Assembly: GCA_036271855.1 (NCBI GenBank)
Contig: DATAZV010000273.1
Span: 1-20,860 of the forward strand
DNA: 20,860 nucleotides
From: JAQGMJ01 sp036271855
GTDB taxonomy: Bacteria; Pseudomonadota; Gammaproteobacteria; Burkholderiales; JAEUOS01
Reading direction: 5' to 3'
A model generated the notes under the pieces. The model did not search any database. It was not told the origin of the DNA and was given only the letters and a program-made list of their open reading frames with translations. Positions 14,862 through 20,860 of the stretch are shown piece after piece; the first letter of the stretch is position 1; each line of letters starts with the position of its first letter. Position numbers and translations under genes: made by a program.

Positions 14862-14898
14862 TGCTTATTCTTCGATGCTTATTGTTCGGTGCTTATAC
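14862..14898. repeat. short tandem repeat, 14-bp unit, 2.6 copies
   Basis: Units TGCTTATTCTTCGA, TGCTTATTGTTCGG and partial TGCTTATAC follow each other. They occupy the gap between the dioxygenase beta stop (which lies in the third unit) and the binding-protein start. They resemble slipped-strand duplications. A role as a direct-repeat binding site is possible but unsupported. Confidence 0.6.
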
Positions 14899-15585
14899 CC
14901 AGATCTGCAATACGTATTCGTAAGGCGCCTGCGAGTTGAACATGTCGACCCGCTGCAGGCTGATCTTGTAGCCGTCGCGGCTTTTTGCCAGCACGTGCCG
15001 GTAGGTACCGCCGAAGTGGCGCACGGTATCACGCCGCAGTTCCATCAGGTGGAAGCGCGAGCGCACATGGACTTCGGTGGCGGTCTCCCGCTCGATCACC
15101 ACGTTGCTCACCAGGTGATTGGTGGCCCACATCGGCGACTGCGACCAGGCTTGCGGGTGCAGCACGCGGCGCATGCGCACCTCCATCATCATCTTGTCTT
15201 CGGCGAAGATCGAGGGCGAGCCTTCCCACTCGGTCTGCTCGCGGGTGATCGGCACCCAGTAGACGCCGTCGTCGGTGAACAGGTCGATGAAGGACTGCCA
15301 TTGCCGGGTGTCGAGGATTTCGCTCTGGCGATAGAGGAATTGTTCGACCGTGCGCTGGGTGTCGACCGCTCCTGCCGGTTTCGCAGCCCTTTTCACCGCC
15401 ACTTTTTTCGCCACAGCCTTTTTCACCGCGGCCTTCTTCGCTACGACCTTTTTCGCAACGGATTTCTTCGCCGCGATCTTCTTCGCCGCTACTTTTTTAG
15501 CCACGACTTTTTTCACGGCTGGTTTCTTTGCCGCCGCCTTTTTCACCGGCCCTTTTTTCGCCGGCGTCTTTTTCTTCGCTGCCAT
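14893..15585 (-). CDS. ring-hydroxylating dioxygenase beta subunit with an N-terminal histone H1-like Lys/Ala tail
   Basis: 230 residues: an N-terminal tail of about 73 residues and a C-terminal enzyme domain of about 157. The domain is a normal small-subunit (NTF2-like) fold, starting VDTQRTVEQFLYRQSEILDTRQW, with YWVPITREQ, a RMRRVLHPQAWSQSP loop and FHLMELRRD, and ending YEYVLQIWV. The tail has Lys-Lys at 5-6, 10-11 and every five residues to 60-61, then Lys-Arg at 65-66, with Ala and Val between: a regular pentad repeat. Beta subunits are usually 160-190 residues with no such tail. The start ATG directly abuts the alpha-subunit stop and follows GGGAG by 8 nt, and no better internal start is visible, so the tail should be translated. 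The beta subunit is structural in the alpha3beta3 oxygenase. The tail resembles AlgP/PhaF/BpH1 histone-like tails. Confidence 0.9.
   Translation of the reverse strand: MAAKKKTPAKKGPVKKAAAKKPAVKKVVAKKVAAKKIAAKKSVAKKVVAKKAAVKKAVAKKVAVKRAAKPAGAVDTQRTVEQFLYRQSEILDTRQWQSFIDLFTDDGVYWVPITREQTEWEGSPSIFAEDKMMMEVRMRRVLHPQAWSQSPMWATNHLVSNVVIERETATEVHVRSRFHLMELRRDTVRHFGGTYRHVLAKSRDGYKISLQRVDMFNSQAPYEYVLQIWV
15388..15582 (-). repeat. 15-bp in-frame degenerate repeat coding the Lys/Ala tail
   Basis: Thirteen consecutive five-codon units of the form (A/V)(A/V)KKx. Codons AAA and AAG are mixed and the third positions differ, so the protein pattern is far more regular than the DNA. This argues for selection on the amino acids rather than a recent DNA expansion. 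Units remain multiples of three, so slippage changes tail length without a frameshift. Confidence 0.85.
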
Positions 15586-16905
15586 TTACTTGTCTCCCGC
15601 CAGGTATTCGGTCCAGGCCTTGAACTGGCTGCGCATCACCGCCTCCGAGGTACCGCTGTTGGAGTAGATCGAGCCGTCGGCATTTTCCTGGTCACGGCCG
15701 TGGTCGCGGTGAAAGCTGACCCAGTCCATTCCGGAACTCTCAAGGCCCCACTGGCCCTTGGTCCAGTTTTCCAGATCATCGGCGTTGATCATCGTCGCCG
15801 GCGAATTGACCAGGTTGTAATACCAGAGCGAGCGGCGGTAGATCGCCTCCGGCGCGCCCTTGAGGCGGAAGTGCCAGATCTCCGACAGCGTCTTGTTCGG
15901 CGCGATCGGCCGCAGCACGCGGATTTGCTGGAGGGGCGACTGCACCGACAAGTACGGATACACCAACACGTGGTGGATATCGCGCGAGAGGAATTTCTCC
16001 GCCTTCTCCTTGCCATACGCCTCGTACATCTTCGCCACGTAGGCGTTGGTGTCCGGATCATCCGGGCGCAGACCCATGTAGCCCTTGAGGATGCCGTGGC
16101 CGCGCGGGTAGTTGAGGGTCTGCACCGAGTCCCATTTGTCGAAGGACATGGTGAAGGCCGACAGGTAGTGATAGTAGAGCGGCGGCGCGGCGCCGGTCTT
16201 TTGCTTGATCTCGCGCTCGACCCAGGCGGCGGCGACGCCGGTGGATTGGTGGGTCACCGAGGGGTGCAGGGCGTCGAGCTGGTTTTCCATGAAAAACTTC
16301 CAGTTCGAATGCTGGATCACGCGGTGGCAATAGGGCACCACTTCGACTTCGCCCTCGGGCGCGCGGTCGCACATGTCGTCGAAAGCGATTTTCGCCTCGC
16401 CGAGAAACTCCGGCAGCGAGGGACCGTCGGGCGACAGGCTGGCGAAGACAAAGCCGCGGTAGCTGTCGACCCGCGCGGCGGCGCGCATGCTGCAGTCCGG
16501 GTTGTCGACATTCATACGGGTGCCGTCGTAGCCCTTCATCAGCGGGATGCTCTCGATCTTGCCGTCGAGGTGAAAGCGCCACGAATGGTAGGAACAGGTG
16601 AGCGCCTCGCCGGCATTGCCCTTGAGCGCACCGCAGAGTTCGACGCCGCGATGCGGACAGCGGTTATAAAGCACGCGCACCTTCATGTCCTTGCCGCGGA
16701 TCATCACCATCGGCTGGCGGCCGATGGTCAGCGTCTGGTAGTCGCCGGGCTTTTTCACCTGCGACTCGTGGCCGCAGTAGACCCAGATCTTCTCGAAAAT
16801 GTTCTTGATTTCGAGTTCGAAAATCTCGGGATCCGTATAGGCCAGGCGGTGCACCCGGTCCGGCTCGACCAGCTTTTTCAGATTGGGAATCGGCTCATGC
16901 AGCAT
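15586..16905 (-). CDS. Rieske-type aromatic ring-hydroxylating dioxygenase, alpha subunit
   Basis: 439 residues, the normal length. Rieske [2Fe-2S] ligands are Cys83, His85, Cys104 and His107 (CPHRG ... CSYHSW). The mononuclear iron site is His214 and His219 with Asp376 or Asp377 (NADDLENW), and the bridging Asp211 is present (ENQLDALHPSVTH). The enzyme uses O2 and two electrons from a reductase/ferredoxin chain to add two hydroxyls to an aromatic ring, in the cytoplasm. The substrate is unknown; the benzoate/anthranilate/terephthalate-type dioxygenases are candidates. The start ATG follows AGGAGA by 7 nt, so the longer open frame from 16995 is rejected. The stop abuts the beta-subunit ATG (0 nt), consistent with tight coupling. 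No reductase gene is in the window. Confidence 0.94.
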   Translation of the reverse strand: MLHEPIPNLKKLVEPDRVHRLAYTDPEIFELEIKNIFEKIWVYCGHESQVKKPGDYQTLTIGRQPMVMIRGKDMKVRVLYNRCPHRGVELCGALKGNAGEALTCSYHSWRFHLDGKIESIPLMKGYDGTRMNVDNPDCSMRAAARVDSYRGFVFASLSPDGPSLPEFLGEAKIAFDDMCDRAPEGEVEVVPYCHRVIQHSNWKFFMENQLDALHPSVTHQSTGVAAAWVEREIKQKTGAAPPLYYHYLSAFTMSFDKWDSVQTLNYPRGHGILKGYMGLRPDDPDTNAYVAKMYEAYGKEKAEKFLSRDIHHVLVYPYLSVQSPLQQIRVLRPIAPNKTLSEIWHFRLKGAPEAIYRRSLWYYNLVNSPATMINADDLENWTKGQWGLESSGMDWVSFHRDHGRDQENADGSIYSNSGTSEAVMRSQFKAWTEYLAGDK

Positions 16906-16960
16906 CGGTGAATCTCCTAAGCTTGCGTCGTGCGATTGGCGTCGGCTTGCGACTGCAGCA

Positions 16961-16989
16961 AAGATAGACGGCCTCTCTCGCCTCATCAA
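16961..16989 (-). promoter_or_regulatory. candidate sigma-70 promoter for the dioxygenase operon
   Basis: Read on the minus strand: -35 TTGATG (16984-16989), exactly 17 bp, then -10 TATCTT (16961-16966). It ends 56 nt before the alpha-subunit ATG. It lies just downstream, in the transcription direction, of the dyad at 16997-17019, the expected arrangement for a LysR-activated promoter. Confidence 0.55.
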
Positions 16990-16996
16990 GCACATT

Positions 16997-17019
16997 CCAT
17001 GCTTTTTACATTACCATGG
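16997..17019. promoter_or_regulatory. candidate LysR operator in the dioxygenase/lysR divergent region
   Basis: Inverted repeat CCATG-N13-CATGG, A+T-rich between the arms, between the dioxygenase -35 and the lysR start. LysR-type activators usually bind a dyad just upstream of the -35 of the target and overlapping their own promoter. The spacing is longer than the classic T-N11-A box, so the match is only general. Confidence 0.45.
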
Positions 17020-17048
17020 GTTATGGATGGTTTTTGACCGGGGACGCG

Positions 17049-17951
17049 ATGGACTACCGCCGCATTCAGCACTTTCTCGCCGCCGTGCGCCACGGCAACC
17101 TGACCGAGGCGGCGGCCACGCTGGAGATTTCCCAGCCGGCGCTTTCCAAGAGCATCAACGCGCTGGAAAAATCCATCGGCGCGCGCCTGCTGGAGCGCGG
17201 GCGCTTCGGCGTACGCCCCACGCCCTACGGCGAGGCCCTGCTGGCGCGCGGCAATGTGATCGAGGCCGAACTGCGCAACGCGCAGAGCGAAATCGACGCC
17301 ATGAAGGGCGCCAAACGCGGCCACGTGCTGCTGGGCTGCGGCCCCACCGAAGCCAACCGCCTGCTGCCGCAGGCGATCAGCCGGCTCAACCGCAGCCACC
17401 CCGAATTGCGCATCACCGTGCTCTATGGCCTGAACGAAGCGCTGATGCCCTGGGTCAAGCAGGGCGAGGTCGACTTCGCTCTCTCTTCCGTGCCGATGCA
17501 GGGCAACGAGCCCGAACTGGCCCACGAGCGCCTGTTCATCGAGTCCGGCGTGGTGGTGGCGCGCATCGGCCACCCGCTGGCGAAAAAGCGCAGCCTGTCG
17601 ATGGCGGAGCTGGCGCGCTACCCCTGGGTGCTGCCGCGGCGGCGCGAAATGGAGCGCCGCGCGCTCGACGACCTGTTCGTCGCCCACGGCCTGGACCTGC
17701 CGGAGGCAGCGATCGAAACCACCTCCACCGTGCTGATGAAATCGATGCTGATGCAAAGCGACTTTCTCACCTTCCTGCCGCGCGAATTGATCTACTGGGA
17801 ACTCGAAGCCGGCCAGCTCACCACCTTGGCCCTAAGCGGCCCGAACTGGAGCCGGGCGGTCGGCATCACGCGCCGCGCGCGCGGCTCGCTCAATGTCGCG
17901 AGCCGGGTGCTGATCGACGCGCTGAAGGAAGAGGCGCGCAAATTCGGCTGA
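17049..17951 (+). CDS. LysR-family transcriptional regulator
   Basis: 300 residues, the usual LysR length. The N-terminal winged helix-turn-helix is canonical: DYRRIQHFLAAVRHGNLTEAA, then LEISQPALSKSINALEKSIGARLLER and the TPYGEALL segment (about 3-64). The remainder is the periplasmic-binding-like effector domain, with HVLLGCGPTEANRLLPQAI and the terminal helices. It is divergent from the dioxygenase operon, 143 bp away, so it most likely activates that operon in response to the aromatic substrate or a product and represses itself. The ATG at 17049 follows GGGGA; the ATG at 17016 lies inside the candidate operator and is less likely. A strong terminator follows. The inducer is unknown. Confidence 0.93.
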   Translation: MDYRRIQHFLAAVRHGNLTEAAATLEISQPALSKSINALEKSIGARLLERGRFGVRPTPYGEALLARGNVIEAELRNAQSEIDAMKGAKRGHVLLGCGPTEANRLLPQAISRLNRSHPELRITVLYGLNEALMPWVKQGEVDFALSSVPMQGNEPELAHERLFIESGVVVARIGHPLAKKRSLSMAELARYPWVLPRRREMERRALDDLFVAHGLDLPEAAIETTSTVLMKSMLMQSDFLTFLPRELIYWELEAGQLTTLALSGPNWSRAVGITRRARGSLNVASRVLIDALKEEARKFG

Positions 17952-17991
17952 GCCTGGCGCCAGGCAAAACCCTATAAAACCATAGGTTTTT
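17952..17991 (+). terminator. intrinsic terminator(s) after lysR
   Basis: Directly after the lysR stop is palindrome GCCTGGCGCCAGGC (17952-17965). It is followed by stem CCTAT / ATAGG (17971-17975, 17982-17986) with a 6-nt loop and TTTTT (17987-17991). The A-run before the second stem also pairs with the T-run. This isolates lysR from the genes to the right. Confidence 0.75.
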
Positions 17992-18065
17992 CATACTTTT
18001 GCGCCGGCGCCTACTTCATTCGTGGTAGCGGCCCGGCAAAACAACAGTAAATCACAGGAAAAAAA

Positions 18066-18279
18066 CGCTGCAGCGAACTGTTGCTTCCACCCTTCGGCCA
18101 CAACCGGGGTTGGCCGCCGTGGGGAAAACCACGGTGAACGCCCAAAGGAAGTCCCCTTGGGGATGACGGTTGTATTCTAAAAATCCGCCGGCTATTCGCC
18201 CGCTGGTTTCCGGCAGCGGCTTCGACACCTGTGTTGGCTTGGCCCGCGATCTTCTTGCGCCAGGCCCCGAGACTTTTTT
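18066..18279 (+). ncRNA. candidate structured leader or small RNA upstream of the molybdoenzyme gene
   Basis: The interval between the lysR terminator and the molybdoenzyme (about 580 nt) has no convincing gene. Here five hairpins occur in about 215 nt: CGCTGCAGCG (18066-18075); CGGCCA / TGGCCG (18095-18116); CCGTGG-GGAAAA-CCACGG (18117-18134); TCCCC-TT-GGGGA (18152-18163), which competes with pairing of CCCAAAGG (18141-18148) to the same G-run; and CCGCTG / CAGCGG (18200-18219). A further 8-bp stem with one G-U pair (18236-18243 with 18259-18266) is followed 7 nt later by TTTTTT (18274-18279). GC-rich DNA forms chance hairpins, and I recognise no known riboswitch, so this is only a candidate. 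Confidence 0.25.
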
Positions 18280-18417
18280 AAAGAGCGAAGGCACGCCGAA
18301 AAATGCGCAGCACCTGGTTACTAACATACGCGGAACCGACAACTAAGTGTGGTTGATTTTCATTCCGGCATGCATCGGTCGCCGGCCCCGCGCGGCGCAG
18401 CTCGGGTACAATATCCC

Positions 18418-18444
18418 CACTCATCTGTATGACCTGCATGAGTG
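18418..18444. promoter_or_regulatory. dyad after a TACAAT element upstream of the molybdoenzyme gene
   Basis: Perfect inverted repeat CACTCAT-N13-ATGAGTG lies 6 nt after TACAAT (18407-18412), a good -10 hexamer, though no recognisable -35 precedes it at 16-18 bp. If TACAAT is a promoter, it would need an activator and the dyad would lie over the start of transcription. Confidence 0.35.
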
Positions 18445-18530
18445 CTGCATCGCGCCGATTCCCCGAAGAAGCAAAGCCCCCTTGCCTCAGAGGCGCGAAC
18501 CTGTTTCAATATACGTTTATTAGTATAAGC

Positions 18531-18560
18531 AAATAACCTTTAGTACTATAGAGGTTATTT
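18531..18560. promoter_or_regulatory. A+T-rich dyads immediately before the molybdoenzyme start
   Basis: Perfect 9-bp inverted repeat AAATAACCT / AGGTTATTT with a 12-nt spacer holding an inner palindrome TAGTACTA, in an unusually A+T-rich patch (18509-18560). A second dyad, TATAC / GTATA, lies just upstream (18510-18527). As RNA the larger hairpin would enclose GAGG (18551-18554), the only Shine-Dalgarno-like motif near the ATG; as DNA it could be an operator. Confidence 0.5.
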
Positions 18561-18573
18561 CCGGACCGACTTC

Positions 18574-20860
18574 ATGCTGAACCTGCTTGGCCCCACCCCG
18601 CCTGTGCATGACCCGCTGGCGCCCGCGCTGCCCGGCGCGAGCAGCGAGGTGAAAAACACCACCTGCTATATGTGCGCCTGCCGCTGCGGCATCCGCGTGC
18701 ATTTGCGCAATGGCGAGGTGCGCTATATCGACGGCAACCCCGAGCACCCGCTGAACAAGGGGGTGATCTGCGCCAAGGGCTCCTCGGGGATCATGAAGCA
18801 GAATTCGCCGGCGCGCCTGACGGTGCCGCTCAAGCGCAAGCCGGGCTCGGCGCGCGGGGATGGCGACTTTGTCGAGGTGAGCTGGGAGGAAGTGTTCAGT
18901 ACCCTCACGGACCGCCTCTCCAAGATACGCGCCACCGACCCGAAGAAATTCGCGCTGTTCACCGGCCGCGACCAGATGCAGGCGCTGACCGGGCTGTGGG
19001 CACGCCAGTTCGGCACGCCGAACTACGCGGCGCATGGCGGCTTTTGCTCGGTGAACATGGCCGCGGGGATGATCTATACCATCGGCGGCTCGTTCTGGGA
19101 ATTCGGCGGGCCGGACCTGGACCGCGCGAAACTCTTTGTGATGATAGGCACGGCGGAGGACCATCACTCCAATCCGCTGAAAATCGCCCTCTCCAAATTC
19201 AAGCGCGCGGGTGGACGATTCATTTCGATCAACCCGGTTCGGACGGGTTACTCCGCAATCGCCGACGAGTGGATCCCGATCAAGCCGGGCACCGATGGGG
19301 CGTTGTTCATGGCGCTGATCCATGAACTGCTGCGCACCGGTGAGTTCGACAAGGACTTCGTCGCCGAGTACACCAATGCGATGGACCTGGTGGACCTGGA
19401 CACCGGGCTGATCGTCGGCAAGGGTGAAAGCCTGGAAGGCGAACAGACCATCGAGGGCAAGGCGGCCAAGCCGGCCTTCGAGCTGCTGAAAGAACGCGTC
19501 GCCGAATGCACGCCGGAATGGGCTGCCACGATCACCGGCGTGTCTGCCGCGCGCATCGTCAAGCTGGCGCGCGAACTGGGCGAGACGGCGATGCGCCAGA
19601 GCTTCGAGTTGCCGATCGCCTGGACCGACACTTACGGCCGCAAGCATGAAAGCGTGATCGGCCGCCCGGTGGCGTTTCACGCCATGCGCGGACTGGCGGC
19701 GCATTCGAACGGCTTTCACACCATCCGCGCGCTGGCCATTCTGATGAGCCTCTTGGGCACCATCGACCGGCCCGGTGGCTTTCGCCACAAGGCGCCGTTC
19801 CCGAAGGCGATACCGCCGGGGGTGAAGCCGCCGAAAAGCTGGGATGACGTCAAGCCGAATACGCCGCTGGGCGCTTCCCCCTTGGGCTTTCCGGCCAATC
19901 CGGACGAGCTTTCGGTGGGACCGGACAACGAGCCGATCCGCATCGACAAGGGGTTCTCCTGGGAGCATCCGCTGTCGGCGCACGGCATGATGCACAACGT
20001 CATCACCAATGCCTGGCGCGGCGACCCCTACCGCATCGACACCCTGCTGATTTTCATGGCCAACATGGCATGGAACTCGACCATGAACACCTCGCAGGTG
20101 CGCACGATGCTGAACGACCGCGACGAAGCGGGCGAGTACAAGATTCCCTTCATCGCGGTGTGCGACGCCTTTGCCTCCGAGATGACGGCGTATGCGGACC
20201 TTATTTTGCCGGACACCACGTATCTGGAGCGGCATGATGCGATGTCGCTGCTGGACCGTCCCATTTCCGAATTCGACGGGCCGATGGATTCGGTGCGCAT
20301 ACCGGTGGTGGCCCCCAAGGGACAGTGCAAGCCCTTCCAGGAAGTGCTGATCGAACTGGGCTCGCGCCTGAAGCTGCCGGCCTTTACCACGGCCGAGGGC
20401 GGGCGCAAGTTCAAGGGCTACGAAGACTTCATCGTCAACTGGGAGACGGCGCCGGGTTCGGGCATCGGCTTTCTCTCGGGCTGGCGCGGGGTGGATGGCG
20501 ACAAGGCGCTGATCGGCGAGCCGAACCCGAAGCAGTGGGAAATGTACGCCGAGAACAACTGCGTATTCCATTACGAGTTGCCGATCGAGCAGCAGTACAT
20601 GCGCAACTGGAACCGCGACTATCTTGAGTTCGCCAAGGACGTGGCCTTCAACGGCTCCCTCGAACCCATTCGCATCCACCTGTATTCGCCGGTGCTGCAA
20701 AGCTTTCGCCTGGCCGCGCAGGGCAGGCGCCCCGGCAAGCAGCCGCCGGAACATTTGCGCGCGCGCATCGAAAAGCATTTCGATCCCCTGCCCTTCTGGT
20801 CCCAGCCGCTGGAGTATGCCGCCACCGACCTGGAAAAATATCCGCTCAACGCGGTGACGC
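18574..20860 (+). CDS. soeA: molybdopterin oxidoreductase, SoeA-like sulfite dehydrogenase catalytic subunit (partial, runs off the right edge)
   Basis: 762 codons are visible with no stop, so the gene continues past the window. The N-terminal [4Fe-4S] motif is Cys31-x2-Cys34-x3-Cys38-x27-Cys66, with an extra Cys36 inside (TCYMCACRCGI). Cys158 (AHGGFCSVNMAAG) is the likely molybdenum ligand, placing it in the Cys-ligated DMSO-reductase branch. There is no twin-arginine signal, so it is cytoplasmic, as SoeA is; PhsA and PsrA relatives are exported. The segments FTGRDQMQALTGLWARQFGTPNY and SINPVRTGYSAIADEW look like SoeA of betaproteobacteria. SoeABC oxidises sulfite to sulfate and passes electrons to quinone; soeB and soeC would be expected downstream, outside the window. 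The ATG is the first start after an in-frame stop at 18541, but its Shine-Dalgarno is poor. The SoeA name is from recall of family sequence, not a search. Confidence 0.8.
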   Translation, partial: MLNLLGPTPPVHDPLAPALPGASSEVKNTTCYMCACRCGIRVHLRNGEVRYIDGNPEHPLNKGVICAKGSSGIMKQNSPARLTVPLKRKPGSARGDGDFVEVSWEEVFSTLTDRLSKIRATDPKKFALFTGRDQMQALTGLWARQFGTPNYAAHGGFCSVNMAAGMIYTIGGSFWEFGGPDLDRAKLFVMIGTAEDHHSNPLKIALSKFKRAGGRFISINPVRTGYSAIADEWIPIKPGTDGALFMALIHELLRTGEFDKDFVAEYTNAMDLVDLDTGLIVGKGESLEGEQTIEGKAAKPAFELLKERVAECTPEWAATITGVSAARIVKLARELGETAMRQSFELPIAWTDTYGRKHESVIGRPVAFHAMRGLAAHSNGFHTIRALAILMSLLGTIDRPGGFRHKAPFPKAIPPGVKPPKSWDDVKPNTPLGASPLGFPANPDELSVGPDNEPIRIDKGFSWEHPLSAHGMMHNVITNAWRGDPYRIDTLLIFMANMAWNSTMNTSQVRTMLNDRDEAGEYKIPFIAVCDAFASEMTAYADLILPDTTYLERHDAMSLLDRPISEFDGPMDSVRIPVVAPKGQCKPFQEVLIELGSRLKLPAFTTAEGGRKFKGYEDFIVNWETAPGSGIGFLSGWRGVDGDKALIGEPNPKQWEMYAENNCVFHYELPIEQQYMRNWNRDYLEFAKDVAFNGSLEPIRIHLYSPVLQSFRLAAQGRRPGKQPPEHLRARIEKHFDPLPFWSQPLEYAATDLEKYPLNAVT

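Noticed and set aside
15388..15582. CRISPR-like or simple tandem array
   Set aside because: The 15-bp periodicity is coding, in frame and degenerate, with no unique spacers; it is the Lys/Ala tail of the dioxygenase subunit.
14842..16911. 689-codon open frame on the plus strand over the dioxygenase genes
   Set aside because: It is antisense to both dioxygenase subunits, whose motifs are intact. Its composition (His, Arg, Leu runs) is that of a shadow, including a Phe/Leu-rich stretch opposite the Lys tail.
18052..18342. 96-codon minus-strand open frame in the gap before the molybdoenzyme
   Set aside because: No recognisable fold and no ribosome site that I can support, and it overlaps the hairpin-rich stretch. 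It could be a remnant or a dispersed-repeat ORF, but I cannot support a gene.
18520..20778. 752-codon open frame on the minus strand over the molybdoenzyme gene
   Set aside because: The plus strand encodes an unmistakable molybdopterin oxidoreductase through the whole interval, with cluster cysteines and a family N-terminus. The minus frame is Arg/His/Val-rich low-sense sequence, a typical high-GC antisense shadow.

Overview
The window is GC-rich bacterial chromosome with dense coding on both strands. Its mix of otnC/otnI, a two-gene IorAB system, a TRAP transporter, a Rieske dioxygenase and a SoeA-type molybdoenzyme fits a metabolically versatile betaproteobacterium (Burkholderiales or Rhodocyclales type). 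That placement is inferred from gene content and composition, not from a marker gene. I see no rRNA, tRNA, transposase gene, integrase or CRISPR array.

Left part (1-5040): the end of a sugar-acid (tetronate) catabolic operon (otnC 3' end, otnI); a convergent alpha/beta hydrolase; a small ABM-type monomer; a lipoprotein with two BamE-like modules; and a long-chain acyl-CoA ligase (fadD type). Middle (5060-9480): a nested inverted-repeat element, then iorA and iorB on the minus strand overlapping by 4 nt, then a plus-strand glyoxalase-fold protein.

Catabolic block (9513-16905, minus strand, read right to left): Rieske dioxygenase alpha and beta, an ABC-type solute-binding protein with no ABC permease or ATPase beside it, a complete tripartite TRAP transporter (dctP, dctQ, dctM) and a D-2-hydroxyacid dehydrogenase. 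A LysR regulator (17049-17951) is divergent from the dioxygenase and shares a 143-bp control region holding a good promoter and a dyad. The natural reading is uptake of an organic acid, probably aromatic, by the TRAP system, ring oxygenation by the dioxygenase, and LysR control. No ferredoxin or reductase partner for the dioxygenase lies in the window.

Right end (17952-20860): a strong intrinsic terminator after lysR, then about 580 nt with no convincing gene but many hairpins and dyads, then a cytoplasmic molybdopterin oxidoreductase resembling SoeA (sulfite dehydrogenase) that runs off the window with no stop codon. A long open frame antisense to it is a shadow.

The most unusual object is the dioxygenase beta subunit. 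It carries an N-terminal tail of about 70 residues made of 13 pentads with a basic pair every five residues, like histone H1-type bacterial tails (AlgP, PhaF, BpH1). I know of no ring-hydroxylating dioxygenase subunit described with such a tail. A SoeA-like sulfite oxidiser near a dioxygenase also raises the testable idea that the dioxygenase substrate is an aryl sulfonate.
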